Assembly (NCBI GenBank): GCA_019359715.1
Contig: JAHHGS010000090.1
Span: forward strand, 1-52,132
From: Aphanocapsa sp. GSE-SYN-MK-11-07L
Lineage (GTDB): Bacteria > Cyanobacteriota > Cyanobacteriia > Thermosynechococcales > Thermosynechococcaceae
Reading direction: 5' to 3'
DNA: 52,132 nucleotides
The notes below the pieces were generated by a model. It was not told where the DNA came from and did not search any database. It saw nothing but the letters and a program-made list of their open reading frames with translations. The translations under genes were made by a program, and so were the position numbers. Below, piece after piece: positions 17,630 to 25,816 of this stretch; positions within the stretch are counted from its first letter, which is position 1, and every line of letters begins with the position of its first letter.

Positions 17630-19099
17630 TTAGAGTTTAGCTTCTGACGAATTCCGCGGCCACGCCTGAAAAATTTGCTTGATGTTGGCGATCGCCTCAT
17701 CTGCCGCTTGTTCAGGCGAGACTTTGTCCTCAACAATTCTACTGATGGCTTTTCCCCAGACTCTTTCTGCTGAAACCATGCTGTAGGCAGGATGCTGGTC
17801 ATAGGCGTAGAGGCGAGTTTGATGCAGCAGCAAATTCTTGGCCACCGTTGAGCGGTGCGGATCGGCCGGATTTGTCCAGAACGGATCTCGCCAGACCGGG
17901 ATCAGGATCGGCAGACTGCGGCCAGCCGCTTTCAGATAGCTATCTGAGATTTCTGGCTGAAGCAGATAGCGGAGGAAGGACTTGGCTTGAGCTTGATGTT
18001 TAGAGGTTTGAAAGATCACCGCTTGCCGCACCAGCACAATGTACCGCATCGGTTGCCCATTCGGTTTATTTGGATAGCCAATCGTCCCCAGCTTATTATG
18101 GTAGAGATCGGGGTCATCTCTAACTGCCGCCGGAATCGACAGTGAGTTGTTGGGAGTCATCACCACTTGGCGGTTGAGCAGGCTGCGGTTATTGTCGGGG
18201 TTGAGCCAAGCGATCGCCTCTGGGGGCACATAACCTTGTTTATAAAATTGCGTGTACCAGTCTAAAGCTTTGACAATTCGGCGCCGAACTTCCGGATTAT
18301 CAACTTGCAGTTGTCCATCATTGCCGATGATTTGGGCATCGTAAGCTTCCAGAATTGGCTCAAACGTCTCGTAGGTATCTCTGGCCCTGGCCATCATCGG
18401 TAAGCCCAAACCGTAAATTTTGAGCTGATGCTTGGTGCGTAAACTAACCTGCACCTGTTGCCAGAATTGCCAAAATCCATCCCAATCTTCAGGAATATCT
18501 GCTTCACGCTTTCCGGCTTGCCGAACCAAGTCTCGCCAGTAAAAGATCTGGCTGGTGACTTGATTCAGCGGAACGGCATAGTAGCTATGGCGATCGGTAA
18601 CTTGGTTATAAAAATAGGCACTTTTGAGCACAGTGGCTGGATAAAGACTTTTGACCGGATTGATCACGTCCGAGACATCAGCCAATTGCCCTTGCCAGGC
18701 CAAACGGGCATTCAACGATTGCTCGGCTCCCTGACTCATCATGATATCGGGCGGATGACCTGCCTGCAAGGCCCGTTGGGCTTTTGTCGATAGCTCGTCA
18801 GCCGTAATAAAATCGAGCTGAACCTGTTGACCACTCTGCTTTTCCCAGGTTTTGACCACTTGGCGCAGGACTTCATCTTCTTCTAAGATATAGCCCTTAT
18901 CCCACCAGATTGTTAATTTTTCTGTTGGCGTGGGTTGGCTAGAAGTTGAGATGAAAGCGGTCTCAGAGTCAGAGGTACAGGCAGTCATGGTCAGACTGAT
19001 CATTAGACCAATCCAGGCGTAACTGCGTTTTAAAGGCGGGTTCAGCCTAGTTTGGGCAACTGGCTCTCTGCTGTCTTTAAAGCTTGAACAGAGAATCAT
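17630..19099 (-). CDS. ABC transporter extracellular solute-binding lipoprotein, copy 2 (family 1, sugar type)
   Basis: A 489-residue paralogue of copy 1. Long stretches are identical, such as AEQSLNARLAWQG and LNPDNNRSLLNRQVVMTPNN. The lipobox is MTAC with Cys at residue 41. The ATG at 19099 has GAGGT 9 nt upstream. About 70 bp upstream of both genes are also similar, including CCTCAGTAGATTT, so the duplication carried its 5' region along. It is transcribed towards copy 1 across a 129-bp gap. No transporter membrane subunit is nearby. The copies may differ in affinity or substrate. Confidence 0.92.
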   Translation of the reverse strand: MILCSSFKDSREPVAQTRLNPPLKRSYAWIGLMISLTMTACTSDSETAFISTSSQPTPTEKLTIWWDKGYILEEDEVLRQVVKTWEKQSGQQVQLDFITADELSTKAQRALQAGHPPDIMMSQGAEQSLNARLAWQGQLADVSDVINPVKSLYPATVLKSAYFYNQVTDRHSYYAVPLNQVTSQIFYWRDLVRQAGKREADIPEDWDGFWQFWQQVQVSLRTKHQLKIYGLGLPMMARARDTYETFEPILEAYDAQIIGNDGQLQVDNPEVRRRIVKALDWYTQFYKQGYVPPEAIAWLNPDNNRSLLNRQVVMTPNNSLSIPAAVRDDPDLYHNKLGTIGYPNKPNGQPMRYIVLVRQAVIFQTSKHQAQAKSFLRYLLQPEISDSYLKAAGRSLPILIPVWRDPFWTNPADPHRSTVAKNLLLHQTRLYAYDQHPAYSMVSAERVWGKAISRIVEDKVSPEQAADEAIANIKQIFQAWPRNSSEAKL

Positions 19100-19277
19100 T
19101 CGGTTGACACCTCAGTAGATTTTTTAAAGCCATTTTCTGTATTACAGCTCATTATCTTCCCTGGTTTATCCCGATTGGCGACCATACTGAAAATAACTTA
19201 ACGATAACAATCGCTCAGCAACGTATCAGCTCACCTATTTATATTTTTAGCTCTTGAAATATCAGGAGGTAACATCG

Positions 19278-21008
19278 ATGAAACGAGTCACTACCCCTAC
19301 CCTGGTGCTTTTGGGTTTACTGATTGCTTTTGGGTTGTCTAGCGTTGATTTTAACCGCCCAGCCCCCGTTACCGCCCATACAATGGCCAGCGCTGCAAAC
19401 TCCACCAAACATGATCAGGGGCAGACACCTGCCACAGCCCCTGGCATCCAACCTCTGTTTAAGAATTTAAGCAACCATCAGCATCCAATTTCCACCCAAA
19501 ATCCGCTGGCTCAGCGCTATTTTGATCAAGGTCTCAACCTGGCCTTTGGCTTTAATCATGCTGCTGCCGCGCGATCGTTTAAACAGGCGATCGCCCTCGA
19601 TCCAAACTGCGCGATGTGCCATTGGGGAGTGGCATTGGTGCTGGGCCCCAACATTAACGCGCCCATGAATCAAGATGATTTGCCGGCGGCTTGGCAGCAT
19701 CTTCAGCAGGCGATCGCCCTCAGCAAAGAGGCCAGCCAGCCAGAGCAAGCCTATATCCAAGCCCTCGCCAAGCGCTATCCAGCGCAGAAAATCGACGATC
19801 GCAAACCGTTTGATCTGGCCTATGCAAATGCAATGCGAGACCTCGCCAAACGCTATCCCAATGACCTGGATGCTGCCACCCTGTTTGCCGAAGCCCTCAT
19901 GGATACGACGCCCTGGGACTACTGGCAGGAGAATGGTCAGCCCAAACCAGAAGGCGCGGAAATTATCGCCACGCTAGAGTCAGTCCTAAAACGCAATCCC
20001 AACCATCCTGGCGCCAACCATTTCTACATTCACGCCGTTGAGAAGGAGCGCCCGGAACTGGGAGTTGCTGCCGCTGACCGATTAATGAAACTTGCGCCTG
20101 ATGCCGGTCATCTTGTCCACATGGCCTCCCACATTTATATCCGGGTGGGTCGCTATCAGGAGGCTGTGATTGCTAATCAGCGGGGGATTGCTGCCGACGA
20201 TGCCTACATTGCCCAATGTCATGCGGAGGGGATTTATCCCCTGGCCTACATGCCCCACAACCATCACTTTCTCTGGTTTGCGGCTTTGATGAGTGGGCAG
20301 AGCAACCTAGCTTTGCAGGCGGCGGAGCGAACTGGGCAGACCGATGCTCAACTGATGCGAAACCCTGAACTGGCTGGGATATTACAGCACTTTTATGTGA
20401 TCCCGCTGTTTACCTACACTCGCTTGGGCGAATGGGATAAAATTCTCGCTCTGCCTGCTCCTGATGCAGACCTCAAGTATCCAAGCGGGATTTGGCATTA
20501 CGCACGGGGCATGGCTTGGCTCGGCAAAGGTCAGTCGCAACCAGCCGCCGGAGAGCTAAAGCAGTTGCAGGCAATTGCGGCTGATCCAGCCCTGCAGGAA
20601 CTCAAGGTTTTTGGAATTAATTCCTTTGCGAGCATATTAAACATTGCGGTGGAAGTCTTGTCTGGGCAATTAGCCGCCCAGCAGAAAGATTATCCGCAGG
20701 CGATCGCCCACTTGCAGCAGGCAGTAAAGCTAGAAGATGCTCTCACTTACACCGAACCAGCCGACTGGTATCAACCGACCCGGCAGGCCTTGGCCGGTAT
20801 GCTGCTGAGGACGAATCGGCCGGCAGAAGCAGAGCAAGTTTATCGCGACGACCTGAAGATTTATCCCGAAAATGGCTGGTCGCTGCATGGGCTTGTCCAA
20901 ACCCTCCGTGCCCAAGGCAAAACTCAAGAGGCAGAGGCAGTGCAGAAACGCTTTGCCGCCGCCTGGAAACATGCCGATATTCAACTGGTTGCCTTCGAGT
21001 CTGAGTGA
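19278..21008 (+). CDS. Secreted tetratricopeptide repeat protein with a CXXCH motif
   Basis: A 576-residue protein. The ATG at 19278 is preceded by a near-perfect AGGAGGT, which rules out the in-frame TTG at 19254. An N-terminal hydrophobic segment (VLLGLLIAFGLSSVDF) fits a signal peptide. TPR-like helices run through the whole length, starting with a repeat that holds NCAMCHWGVALVLGPN. CAMCH (codons 19608-19622) matches the c-type haem consensus, though in this family the segment is a conserved structural motif and haem binding is only a possibility. HAVEKERPE and HLVHMASHIY add further conserved histidines. The function is unknown. A strong terminator follows. Confidence 0.88.
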   Translation: MKRVTTPTLVLLGLLIAFGLSSVDFNRPAPVTAHTMASAANSTKHDQGQTPATAPGIQPLFKNLSNHQHPISTQNPLAQRYFDQGLNLAFGFNHAAAARSFKQAIALDPNCAMCHWGVALVLGPNINAPMNQDDLPAAWQHLQQAIALSKEASQPEQAYIQALAKRYPAQKIDDRKPFDLAYANAMRDLAKRYPNDLDAATLFAEALMDTTPWDYWQENGQPKPEGAEIIATLESVLKRNPNHPGANHFYIHAVEKERPELGVAAADRLMKLAPDAGHLVHMASHIYIRVGRYQEAVIANQRGIAADDAYIAQCHAEGIYPLAYMPHNHHFLWFAALMSGQSNLALQAAERTGQTDAQLMRNPELAGILQHFYVIPLFTYTRLGEWDKILALPAPDADLKYPSGIWHYARGMAWLGKGQSQPAAGELKQLQAIAADPALQELKVFGINSFASILNIAVEVLSGQLAAQQKDYPQAIAHLQQAVKLEDALTYTEPADWYQPTRQALAGMLLRTNRPAEAEQVYRDDLKIYPENGWSLHGLVQTLRAQGKTQEAEAVQKRFAAAWKHADIQLVAFESE

Positions 21009-21041
21009 ACGCATTATTAAATCTCTGGCATGACGTCTGGC

Positions 21042-21099
21042 AAAAAGCTGTAGTCTCCCAACTGTTGGGAGACTACAGTTGGGAGACTTCAGCTTTTTT
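21042..21099 (+). terminator. Terminator with two alternative hairpins
   Basis: The arm at 21042-21061 (AAAAAGCTG then TAGTCTCCCAA) can pair over 14 bp with 21065-21078. It can also pair over about 20 bp, with one mismatch, with 21079-21098, which runs into TTTTTT. The second pairing is a typical factor-independent terminator after the TPR gene. The duplicated downstream arm makes the two pairings mutually exclusive. Confidence 0.85.
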
Positions 21100-21254
21100 G
21101 GTGCCTGCTAAATTTGGGGCTAAGGGACGAAAGATTGTTCATCCAAGAAACCATTCAATCAGTTTCGATCGCCTTCCCTAGTCCTTCCCGATTAGTTTCT
21201 AAATTGAGATTAGTTGGCTCAAGCGTCCAACTTAATCAGTGAGGAACAATCATT

Positions 21255-21536
21255 ATGTATAACGAATATCACTGTCCCATCGACTGGCTGTATCCGCTCC
21301 GGCAGTGGCTAGCCGCGATCGAAGTTCATTCTTCCCAACAAGCGCATTTAATTTGTAGGCTAATTCCCTCCCAGTGCCCTTTTGCGCGAGATATTCAGCT
21401 TTGGGGCCGCACGATTCTGCATATTCCTCCCCTCTGCAAACTGAATCCGCTCTACGAGCAAATGGTTGAGCTGCGCTGGCGATCGCTGTGTTACCTAGCA
21501 GATCGCTGTGGGGAAGATATCACAGCCTACTGCTAA
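21255..21536 (+). CDS. Mo-dependent nitrogenase C-terminal-domain protein
   Basis: A 93-residue cyanobacterial protein that is essentially a single Mo-nitro_C domain. Conserved blocks are PLRQWL, ICRLIPSQCPFARDI, RTILHIPPLCKLNPLYEQ and LCYLADRCGEDI, with five conserved-looking Cys residues. The domain is named after a fusion to nitrogenase, but stand-alone copies are widespread in cyanobacteria, including non-fixers, and have no proven function. No nif gene is in the window. The ATG is preceded by GAGGAAC about 10 nt upstream. Confidence 0.9.
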   Translation: MYNEYHCPIDWLYPLRQWLAAIEVHSSQQAHLICRLIPSQCPFARDIQLWGRTILHIPPLCKLNPLYEQMVELRWRSLCYLADRCGEDITAYC

Positions 21537-21605
21537 AAAATCAATATTATTCTATCTATGCATGATATTCACCAGCGTCAAACATTAAGCACTAAGGAAC
21601 AATTT

Positions 21606-21692
21606 ATGCATTCAGAAGCCAAGTCAAGATTGTCTGGATTAACTCTGCTCGTCTCAGGCGCTGACCTGAGCAACCGCTGGCTCGTTGTGTAA
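21606..21692 (+). CDS. Possible 28-residue small ORF
   Basis: An ATG with AAGGAA about 8 nt upstream opens a 28-codon frame (MHSEAKSRLSG to WLVV, TAA at 21690). The ribosome site context resembles that of the gene before it (GAGGAACAAT versus AAGGAACAAT). There is no recognised family. It could be a leader peptide before the methyltransferase gene or chance. Confidence 0.3.
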   Translation: MHSEAKSRLSGLTLLVSGADLSNRWLVV

Positions 21693-21780
21693 TCAGAAAG
21701 ATCAAGCTAACCCTGTTTAAAATTTGAGCGAAATTCTTGATCGGAATCTTACCCGTAGACGATTTGAAATGGAGTCAACA

Positions 21781-22770
21781 ATGGCACACTACAGAAATAA
21801 TTTGCCGCAGCTTTCCTCTAATTTGTTCATCACAGATGGCGGCATTGAAACCACGCTAATTTTTCGGGAAGGCTTTGAATTGTCTGACTTCGCCGCCTTT
21901 GAGCTGTTGAAGTCTGAGCTGGGCTATCAAGCCCTGCAAAAATACTTTCGCACCTATGCCAGCATGGCTAGGGACTATCAGGTTGGCTGTATTCTGGAAA
22001 GCGCGACTTGGCGGGCCAACCCAGATTGGGCGACAAAACTGGGCTATGACCAGCCAGCCCTGGCACAGCTCAATCGGAAGGCGATCGCCCTCCTCCACGA
22101 TATTCGCCAGGAATACGAAACCGCCCAGAGTCCGATCGTAATCAGCGGCTGTATTGGCCCGCGCGGTGATGGCTACATTCCCGCTCATACAATGACTGTG
22201 GATCAGGCAGCCGAGTATCATCACCCCCAGATTGAGGCCTTCCGATCTGCTGATGCCGACCTAGTCACCGCGATTACCGTCAACTACGTCGAAGAAGGGA
22301 TCGGCATTGTTCGGGCGGCTCAAACTGCGGGGATGCCTGTGGTAATTTCGTTTACGGTCGAAACAGATGGCATCCTGCCAACCGGCCAAACCTTGAAAGA
22401 CGCGATCGCTGAAGTCGATGCTGCCACTAATCATGCTCCTGCCTATTACATGATCAACTGTGCTCATCCCAGCCATTTTGCTTCTGTGCTGACGGCTGGT
22501 GGCTCCTGGGTAAACAGAATTCGCGGTATCCGAGCCAATGCTTCCAGCAAAAGCCACGCCGAATTGAACGAGTCGGTAGAGTTGGACGATGGCAACCCGG
22601 AAGAGTTTGGTCAACAGTACCGCGATCTCAAAGCTAGATTGAACAATCTCAATGTCTTCGGCGGCTGTTGTGGCACCGATCACCGCCATATTGAAGCCAT
22701 TTGCAAAGCCTGTGCGCCGCTGTTATGGACACGGCTCTCAAGCCCATTGTGCCTGACTGGGCAGCGTTAG
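21781..22770 (+). CDS. Homocysteine S-methyltransferase family protein
   Basis: About 329 residues from the ATG at 21781, which has GGAG 5-9 nt upstream; the in-frame TTG at 21724 and ATG at 21769 lack better sites. The zinc-binding cysteines of the family are present in MINCAHP and GGCCGTDH. The N-terminal block LFITDGGIETTL is typical. Members transfer a methyl group from S-methylmethionine or a related donor to homocysteine to give methionine in the cytosol. The C-terminus after GGCCGTDHRHIEAIC is slightly unusual and rich in Leu and Ser. It converges with the TldD gene 10 bp away. Confidence 0.93.
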   Translation: MAHYRNNLPQLSSNLFITDGGIETTLIFREGFELSDFAAFELLKSELGYQALQKYFRTYASMARDYQVGCILESATWRANPDWATKLGYDQPALAQLNRKAIALLHDIRQEYETAQSPIVISGCIGPRGDGYIPAHTMTVDQAAEYHHPQIEAFRSADADLVTAITVNYVEEGIGIVRAAQTAGMPVVISFTVETDGILPTGQTLKDAIAEVDAATNHAPAYYMINCAHPSHFASVLTAGGSWVNRIRGIRANASSKSHAELNESVELDDGNPEEFGQQYRDLKARLNNLNVFGGCCGTDHRHIEAICKACAPLLWTRLSSPLCLTGQR

Positions 22771-22780
22771 AGAAACTTGC

Positions 22781-24220
22781 TTACGCCACCCCGCCAAAGA
22801 CTTCGACATTGGCAAACGCACAGACGGGGGAGGCGTGACCGACTCGAATTGCTTGGTTGGGTTCGCCTTTGCCGCAGTAGGGTGTACCGTACATGCCAAC
22901 CGTAGAGCGATCGCCAACTTGGGTTAAGCCGCGCCAGAAGGGGTTGGTAATGCCCCGGTAATTCGGGTTTTTGAGGGTTTTGGTCAGTGTGCCGTTTTCA
23001 ATTAAGCGAGCATACTCACAGCCAAACTGAAACTTGTTTCGGTAGTCGTCAATTGACCAAGAGCGGTTGGATTCCATGTAAACCCCTGACTCAATGCTCT
23101 CAATCATCTCAGCAAAGCTGGTGGCGCCTGGCTCTAGGTTGAGGTTAGCCATTCGATCGATCGCGGCCCGATTCCAGGAGCTAGATCTAAAGTTGGCGAC
23201 TCCTGGCACCTCGGCTCTGGTCTGGCTTTCCAGGCTACCCAAGCCTCGCAGTAACATGCCATCTTTAATTAAATATTCTCGCTGGGCCGGCAGACCGGCA
23301 TCATCAAAGGCATAGCTGGCAAACTCCCCTGCCACCGTCGGGTCAAAGGTAACGTTCATTAAGGGCGACCCGTAAACAAGCTGCCCAAAGTCCGACAGTT
23401 TGACAAAGCTAGAACCTGCGTAATTTCGCTCATCGCCCAAAATCCGATCCAGTTCCAGCGGGTGCCCAATGCTCTCATGAATTTGCAGCATCATTTGGTC
23501 TGGAGCCAACACCAAATGAGTTGTTGTGGTCGGGCAATCTTCGGCGGCCAATAGCTCTAACGACTGCTCACCAATTTGCTTTGCCCTTGCCAAGACCGCT
23601 GCTGGGTCAAGGATTTCCATGCCCGCCTGATAGCAGCGGGCCAACATGCCGTTATCCGTCCGCTTTTGAATCACGCTGCCGTCTTGAGCCGTGGCTTCAA
23701 AATCTGTGCCAACCAGAAAGAAGGTTTGCTCAACATTCGAGCCATTGCTGCTGACAAACTTTTGCTCGGTTTCCACGATCTGAGCGAGGGCAGAGGTTTT
23801 GACAACCCGCTCCGAAGCTTTGAGGGTGTCACAAACTTGCATCAGCAAATGATTCAGATCGCCGACGCTCAAAAAGCTGTAGGGCTTGAGCAACGGGGAA
23901 TGATACTGCCCGACAGCTTGGGGGCGAGCTGAGGCAGTAAAAGCATGCACTGCCCACTTTGAAGCAGCGATCGCCTGTTGGTAAGCCTGTTCGGCCGCTG
24001 CCTGCAAACTAGGCTGATCAAGTCGATTCGTGGCGGCATAGCCAAACTGGCCTTGCGCCAGCACTTCTACCATCACGCCCTGGGTGCGACTGTGCCCATT
24101 CGTTTGCGGCTTGCTATCGCGCGCGTAACGGGTGGTCGTGGTTTCATTCACCTGGCGTAGCCCAATCCAATCCGCCGTCAGCTTCAAATCTTCTAGAGCT
24201 TGGTGTAGGTCAAATTGCAT
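22781..24220 (-). CDS. tldD: TldD/PmbA family metalloprotease (TldD type)
   Basis: A 479-residue protein. The HEXXXH motif is present as H248-E249-x3-H253 in IHESIGHPLELDRILGDE, which marks the catalytic TldD-type subunit rather than the PmbA-type partner. A Cys near the end (GHASPVCAF) matches the family zinc ligand. TldD and PmbA form a heterodimeric cytoplasmic protease that degrades unfolded peptides and processes some modified peptides. No pmbA is adjacent, which is common in cyanobacteria. The symbol is given for the family; more than one paralogue is usual. Confidence 0.92.
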   Translation of the reverse strand: MQFDLHQALEDLKLTADWIGLRQVNETTTTRYARDSKPQTNGHSRTQGVMVEVLAQGQFGYAATNRLDQPSLQAAAEQAYQQAIAASKWAVHAFTASARPQAVGQYHSPLLKPYSFLSVGDLNHLLMQVCDTLKASERVVKTSALAQIVETEQKFVSSNGSNVEQTFFLVGTDFEATAQDGSVIQKRTDNGMLARCYQAGMEILDPAAVLARAKQIGEQSLELLAAEDCPTTTTHLVLAPDQMMLQIHESIGHPLELDRILGDERNYAGSSFVKLSDFGQLVYGSPLMNVTFDPTVAGEFASYAFDDAGLPAQREYLIKDGMLLRGLGSLESQTRAEVPGVANFRSSSWNRAAIDRMANLNLEPGATSFAEMIESIESGVYMESNRSWSIDDYRNKFQFGCEYARLIENGTLTKTLKNPNYRGITNPFWRGLTQVGDRSTVGMYGTPYCGKGEPNQAIRVGHASPVCAFANVEVFGGVA

Positions 24221-24287
24221 AGGACTTGTGAGGGATCTTCAGCTTGAGGGATGTCTGGATTTTAACCTCTCTGCTCTAAATCTGGCT

Positions 24288-24707
24288 TCAAAATGAGGTG
24301 GCTTTCGTCGGAGAAACAGTGGAGTTGGGGCAAATGGCACAGGCGATCGCAGCGCTGCGGGGGTCAACATTGGTGGCTGGGCCAGCCGGTGTGCCATCTC
24401 TGAAAATGTTAGTAAATAACAAGCCATTGACGCAGGATTTGAGGCTGAGCGCTTGGGCCAGTGATTTCACACCCTGACAGGCGATCGCGGCATCATTTGG
24501 AGCTAGATTTGTGCGTGGGCCAGCCGGAGTTCCGTCTTTAAAAATGCTCTGAAACAACAAATTATTGACGCAAACTTTTACCACTAATGCCTGACCGCTG
24601 ACATTTTGAGTCAGAGCAAATTGAGGAACAGCAAAGATTCCACAAATCAGGCCCAAACTGACCAAGCAGATTCGTGAGGGTTTTAGTGACATGACTTTAC
24701 TTCTCAT
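24288..24707 (-). CDS. Small secreted protein with two cysteine-containing repeats
   Basis: A 139-residue protein, or 134 from an internal ATG. An N-terminal signal peptide (ICLVSLGLICGIFAVPQFAL) precedes two copies of a 35-residue unit: CVNNLLFQSIFKDGTPAGP and CVNGLLFTNIFRDGTPAGP, each ending in DAAIAC or SAAIAC. Each unit has one Cys at either end, which suggests one disulfide per repeat in the periplasm. No family was recognised. It lies between tldD and the pseudouridine synthase on the same strand, with 150 bp to the latter. Confidence 0.72.
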   Translation of the reverse strand: MRSKVMSLKPSRICLVSLGLICGIFAVPQFALTQNVSGQALVVKVCVNNLLFQSIFKDGTPAGPRTNLAPNDAAIACQGVKSLAQALSLKSCVNGLLFTNIFRDGTPAGPATNVDPRSAAIACAICPNSTVSPTKATSF

Positions 24708-24857
24708 ATTGGCAATTAACTTTAGCTGTATAACTGATACCTAATTTACGAGTGAGGACTCGAACTGGATGTAATGCGGATTCAATTGGGGGCTTCATAC
24801 CCTTACCAAGCAAACCTTGCCAGTAAAATGGCTAACTGCAATTGCCCGATCGCAATC

Positions 24858-25796
24858 CTATTGATTGCCAGCCCGGCGGCGCAGGAGTTCTAGCAGCTTG
24901 CTTAAGGTTGGCGGTAAAGGAGCGCTAACGGTGAGCAATTCTCCAGACAGGGGGTGCTCTAGGGTTAAGCGCCAGGCATGGAGAGCCTGCCCGGTTAGCT
25001 TTACCCCCAAGGCATGCCCCGAACTGTAAACCGGATCGCCAACAATTGGGTGCCCTTGGTGGGCAATGTGAACGCGAATTTGGTGGGTGCGTCCCGTTTC
25101 AAGCTGAAAGTGCAGCAGGCTATAGTTTCCCAATCGCTCTTTGATTTGCCAGTGGGTGATCGCCGATCGCCCTTTATCTGCTGGCACAATCGCCATTTTT
25201 TTGCGGTCAATCGGATGCCGACCGATCGGGAGGTCAATCGTGCCGGAGTTGAGTTGGGGTGCCCCGTAAACGACGCCTAAATACTCGCGGCAGGCAGTTT
25301 TGGCTTTAATTTGAGCTTGCAGGTGCTGATGAGCCTGATCGGTTTTGGCGATCGCGATCGCTCCACTCGTATCTTTGTCTAAGCGATGGACAATCCCCGG
25401 CCGCTGCACGCCGCCAATGCCGGGCAGTTGCGGGCAGTGGGCCAGCAAGGCATTCACCAAAGTGCCCTCCCAATGCCCCGGAGCCGGATGCACGACTAAT
25501 CCAACCGGCTTGTTGACAATTAACAGCGACTCATCTTCATAGAGAATATCAAGCGGAATATTTTCCGGCAGAACTTGTAGCGTGGTTGGAGCCGGCAAAA
25601 TAATCTGAATCGCGTCCCCTGACTGAAGCACCAGCTTTTTAGAGTCACAGACCTGCTGATTCACCTGCACTTGCCCTTGCTCAATTAGTTTTTGAATCCG
25701 CGATCGCGAGAAATCGCGGAGCTGCTCGGCCAAATAGCGATCAATCCGGCTCCGCTCAGCAGCAAGCGTATCGGGCGTAACCTGCAAATGAATCAT
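24858..25796 (-). CDS. RluD-type 23S rRNA pseudouridine synthase
   Basis: A 312-residue RluA-family enzyme. An S4 RNA-binding domain (about 15-70) precedes the catalytic domain, where D140 in HRLDKDTSG is the nucleophile, and GRTHQIRVH follows. The family isomerises uridines in 23S rRNA helix 69 or similar sites; the exact target here is inferred. It starts 20 bp after the stop of the HDIWGHH protein gene on the same strand, so the two are probably cotranscribed. Confidence 0.94.
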   Translation of the reverse strand: MIHLQVTPDTLAAERSRIDRYLAEQLRDFSRSRIQKLIEQGQVQVNQQVCDSKKLVLQSGDAIQIILPAPTTLQVLPENIPLDILYEDESLLIVNKPVGLVVHPAPGHWEGTLVNALLAHCPQLPGIGGVQRPGIVHRLDKDTSGAIAIAKTDQAHQHLQAQIKAKTACREYLGVVYGAPQLNSGTIDLPIGRHPIDRKKMAIVPADKGRSAITHWQIKERLGNYSLLHFQLETGRTHQIRVHIAHQGHPIVGDPVYSSGHALGVKLTGQALHAWRLTLEHPLSGELLTVSAPLPPTLSKLLELLRRRAGNQ

Positions 25797-25816
25797 GAAG
25801 TCAAGAGATTAATAAA

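Noticed and set aside
21255-21536. Nitrogen-fixation gene
   Set aside because: Only the accessory-named C-terminal domain is present. It is widespread in cyanobacteria and no nif context is visible.
22261-22689. 142-codon minus-strand frame
   Set aside because: Shadow of the homocysteine S-methyltransferase gene, whose zinc motifs are clear on the plus strand.
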